Shown here one piece after another: positions 60,930-64,000 of a stretch of 64,000 bases of DNA. Below the pieces are notes generated by a model that worked only from the letters and a program-made list of their open reading frames with translations, was not told the DNA's origin and did no database searches. Numbering within the stretch: position 1 is the stretch's first letter; every line of letters starts with the position of its first letter. Source of the stretch: Eulemur rufifrons (Eukaryota > Chordata > Mammalia > Primates > Lemuridae); the NCBI RefSeq assembly GCF_041146395.1, contig NC_090989.1, positions 253,446,843 through 253,510,842 of the forward strand, read 5' to 3'. A program made the translations under genes and the position numbers.

Positions 60930-61190
60930 ATAACAACAACAATAATAAAAGTAACATTTTGAGTGCCCATTGTGGGCTGAACCCTCTGTTAAGCCCCCTT
61001 TATGAGCATCTCATTTAATCAGTACCACCACCTATGACACAGGTACTGTTATTATCCCCATTTTGCATACAAGAAAACCTGGGTTGAAGCATTGGAAAAG
61101 GCAAGTCGGTTTGTAATAATAACTCTGCACACAGAGGAAGAAAAGCTGACGTCTGTGTGGGATGTGAGGGTAACCAGCATGCTCAAACCC
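60930..61190 (-). repeat. MIR SINE, inverted
   Basis: 'attttgagtgcccattgtgg', 'ctgttattatccccattttg' and an upstream (AAC/AAT)n stretch fit an inverted MIR with its AT-rich 3' end. Confidence 0.65.
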
Positions 61191-62560
61191 AGGAATAAAG
61201 GGAGCATCACACAGACCCTGGAGGTAAGCCTGCAATCACTTTTATTACCATAATCTCCCAAGAGATTACGTTAGCTCAAAACTAACATAACAGGTTGCAA
61301 AGTCACAGCGGCTGCTTCCGAGCCTGTGCTCCTAACCACGATGCTGTACTGCCTCCCGACGGACTCTCCAATGCCTCCCTGCTCTCCCCAGGACTCTCGG
61401 GGTCAGGCGGGAGGTCCGCACACTCGCTGTTCCCCAATGCCAATTCCAGGCCATTGCTCCCCACACCATCCTGCCACAGTGTCTCCTCCTCAGAATGCCA
61501 TGTCATCTGCCCAAGCCAATCCCCTCATATTGTCCGTGCAATGCCTGCATCCCTCCTGACAGATCCCCCCCTTTCTCAGGACTTCCCACTGTCACCTTCA
61601 TCTGCCTGCCATCTCCCTGAGCTACACGTCCTTGGCTCCACTGGTCTTGATCTCCATTCCCCAGCTCCAGCCCCATGGATGGCCACAGATAGGACCTTAT
61701 TCTGTCGCTTAGAACTGGTCCACCTCTAAGACCTCGAATCCCTAAGCTCCCTTCTGTGAAAGCTCCTTTCTCATCACCTTCCTTCCACATGCTCAGCGTG
61801 ATGAAATGGCTCTGGCCAAGAACGCCCAGACTGTTATAACCAACAGGTAGATGGTTATCTGCTATCTTGGCAGTCTAAAATGAAAACATCACCAGTTATG
61901 TTGCCCTAACCCAAGAATTGTCTACATCTTCTTAAAAGCGCTAATACCAAGCTGGACTATGTGATAGTCTTCAATCATTCATCCCATTTTGTTTCATAAC
62001 CAAGACATCAAGAAAGGATCAACAAATCTGTCTTTTCTTTAAAACAGAAGAGACGAAAAACAACCACATCTATCACAGAATGATACACTCAGAGCCAGAA
62101 GGGACCTTAGTGGTTGTCTCCGCCAAGCCCCAATCTAATGCTTGAAGCCCCACCTCAGCCTTCCTCCCAAGTGGCCACGCTGCCCATGCCAGACAACCCC
62201 AGTGACAAGAAACCCACAGCCCAACCCACAGTTGGGCAGTTTTGCCTGTTTGGAAGGTTCCCTTCAACTGAACCGAAAGCTGCCTCTCTCTAAGGTTCAC
62301 CTAAGTCCTGAGTCTGCCCACTGGGGCCACAGAGAAGTCTACCTTTGCTCCTCTTACACGGGAGCCCTCCTGAGATCATTCTTGTGTATCCATGGAGTTT
62401 CCTTTTCCACAGGCAGCCAGCTCCATCCAGCTCCTCCACAAGTTCCTCACAGGACAGGTTTGGGGGTGGGGAAGCCGGGTGGTGGGGTGTGAGTGGGGGG
62501 CAGGATAAATGGGGACTTACAGAAGTTTTCCTTCCATGTGTGTTTGAAAAGCATGTGTAT
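61190..62560. other. Unique intron, nothing recognised
   Basis: C-rich sequence at 61300-61780 gives long but featureless open frames on both strands. 62080-62300 has a faint MIR/L2-age look ('gagccagaagggaccttagt'). No gene. Confidence 0.4.
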
Positions 62561-63335
62561 TCTCTAATTGTTGCCCTTTTGTATGTCTATTTCATTAAGT
62601 TTGTTAATTATGTTGTGCAAATCTTACAAATATCCTTGCCATTTTTTGTCAGCTTGATCTATTCATTTAAAAAAGGGGCATATTAAAGTCTCCCCCAAAA
62701 TATCATGGAATCTGTTCATTTGTTCTTTGACAATTTTTGCTTTAAATATTTTGAGACTCAATTGCTAAGGGCATGCAGGTTCAGGATTGTTATATCTTCC
62801 TATGGATTATTCTTGTTATCATTAAGTAATGATCCTCTTTGTCTTTGAGGATGCTTTGGGCCTTGAAGTTTATTGCATCCAATAATGATATTACTCTTTC
62901 TACTCTCTATTATCTAATTTTGCATTTTTTAATTTACCGTGCTTTTTCCTTACTTCTTTTTTCTCCTCTTCCTTTTATTTGATCCACTGAGTCCTCGATG
63001 TATTTCTTTTTGCCTCTTATGGTTTAGAAGTTATGCATTCTATTACTATGCCTTTAATGGTTACCCTTAACTTGCTCACCTGCACCCTTGACCTAACCCA
63101 ATCTAAAATTTATCAATATATCTAACCTCCTCCTGAGCATGCAAGGATCTTAGAATGTTTTAACTTAGGTCAGCCCCCTCCCAATCTTACATATTATTAT
63201 TGTCTTTTATTTTTCTACTTTGTCATACACCCCCAAAACTAGTCATTACTTTTATAGATGGTATCCTTCATTAGATAAATCTATTTAGATTATCCTTCAT
63301 TTATCTATGCATTTGGTTACTATTGCTTCTTCTTC
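62560..63335 (-). mobile_element. Inverted LINE-1 fragment
   Basis: 'gtcagcttgatctattcatt', 'gttatatcttcctatggatt', 'taagtaatgatcctctttgt' and 'tggtttagaagttatgcatt' follow antisense L1 ORF2 order. Diverged, no open frame. Confidence 0.65.
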
Positions 63336-63339
63336 TTTT

Positions 63340-63497
63340 TTTTTTTTTGAGACAGAGTCTCACTCTGTTGCCCGGGCTAGAGTGCTGTGGCATCAGCCTA
63401 GCTCACAGCAACCTCAAACTCCTGGCCTCAAGCAATCCTCCTGTCTCGGCCTTCCACAATGCTAGGATTATAGGTATAAGCCACTGCACCTGCCGGT
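63340..63497 (-). mobile_element. One-unit Alu, left-arm head joined to right-arm tail
   Basis: On the minus strand the unit starts with left-arm features ('cctataatcctagca', 'ggaaggccgaga') and ends with the lemur right arm ('gttgctgtgagctaggctga', 'tagcccgggcaacagagtga'), then a short A-run. It is about 155 bp, half of a normal dimer. It sits at the edge of an inverted L1. Confidence 0.75.
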
Positions 63498-63499
63498 TT

Positions 63500-64000
63500 T
63501 TATATTAATTTCTATTCTTGGATTTCTTATGCATAAGACAAAGTGAGACGCCACAGCAGTATGTGACACAGGCTTGGGATTTCAATTTACCACGGGAAAT
63601 TTTTGTTCTCCTCTGAGTCCCATACAGAATCCAGTTTCCTCGCTGCTTTTCTCAGCCTGTAGGTGAAACTTACCTACTACCCATTTCACGGAAAGTGCAG
63701 GCCTTCCAGGTTCCAAGTTTTTTGCGGGTCCAACTCCCGCATCACACAGGTCAAAGGCTGTATCTTTTGTTCTGACATCAGCATCAAACCCTTCTCTGTT
63801 CACCAGGGACTATATCCAGGACCAGTGCCCTGAGCCACTGGAACATTAGCTCATACACATGAAGTTCTGGCTCTGGGCCCCTTCTTAATTTTCAGCCCCT
63901 GAACACTTCTTTCTCTTTCTCTCAACCTCAGATATATATCAAAAATATTTTACTGTTATATTTGATCCAGTCTTTCTATTGTTTGAGATGGGAAAAAAGC
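63500..64000. other. Right edge, nothing recognised
   Basis: Follows the one-unit Alu. AT-rich at the end, perhaps a further old L1 remnant, but no landmark is clear enough to call. Confidence 0.35.

Overview
This is a stretch of primate chromosomal DNA. It lies inside one large gene, PAX5 (the B-cell paired-box transcription factor), which is transcribed from the minus strand. Two coding exons are present and intact: exon 8 (4143-4244, 102 bp) and exon 7 (38956-39085, 130 bp). Both have consensus splice sites and join in the expected reading phase. The rest is intron: part of intron 8 (1-4142), all of intron 7 (4245-38955, 34.7 kb) and part of intron 6 (39086-64000). No other protein-coding gene, and no functional RNA gene, can be supported.

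The host looks like a strepsirrhine primate, most likely a lemur. The young Alu elements carry the lemur-type left-arm end (an AT-rich linker with 'ggccaactaaaa' and 'atatata') and the right-arm 'gagctaggctgacgccacggcactc' segment, not the human AluS/Y form. An older AluJ-like copy and abundant MIR, L2, L1M, MaLR-type LTR and Tigger1 relics are the usual eutherian background.

Layout: 1-4.1 kb has an LTR relic, a CA repeat, a MIR and an L1 3' end, followed by exon 8. 5.5-9.8 kb holds an LTR-like relic and two old L1 fragments; the second L1 is broken by a lemur Alu and an AluJ. 10-33 kb is mostly unique GC-rich intron with scattered MIR/L2, a second MaLR-like LTR and several AT-rich unique blocks that look like conserved non-coding DNA. 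33.2-36.9 kb is a repeat cluster: a minus-strand L1 hit by three lemur Alus, then a Tigger1 with an internal inversion. Exon 7 is at 39 kb. 40-50 kb has L1, L2 and MIR fragments and two back-to-back Alus. 51-54.5 kb is the most interesting non-coding segment: a CpG-dense block (about 53041-53400) next to an AT-rich unique block with a perfect octamer (ATTTGCAT). A U6 snRNA retropseudogene follows at 54.7 kb, then a duplicated, G-quadruplex-bearing DNA-transposon relic near 60.2 kb, and an old L1 with a chimeric one-unit Alu at the 3' edge.

The exons encode the linker between the partial homeodomain (exon 6, outside the window) and the C-terminal transactivation/inhibitory region (completed by exons 9-10, also outside). 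The likely biological content beyond the exons is B-lineage enhancer sequence in introns 6 and 7. No unknown multi-gene system was found. Repeat subfamily names and conserved-element calls are from reading by eye and were not checked by alignment.
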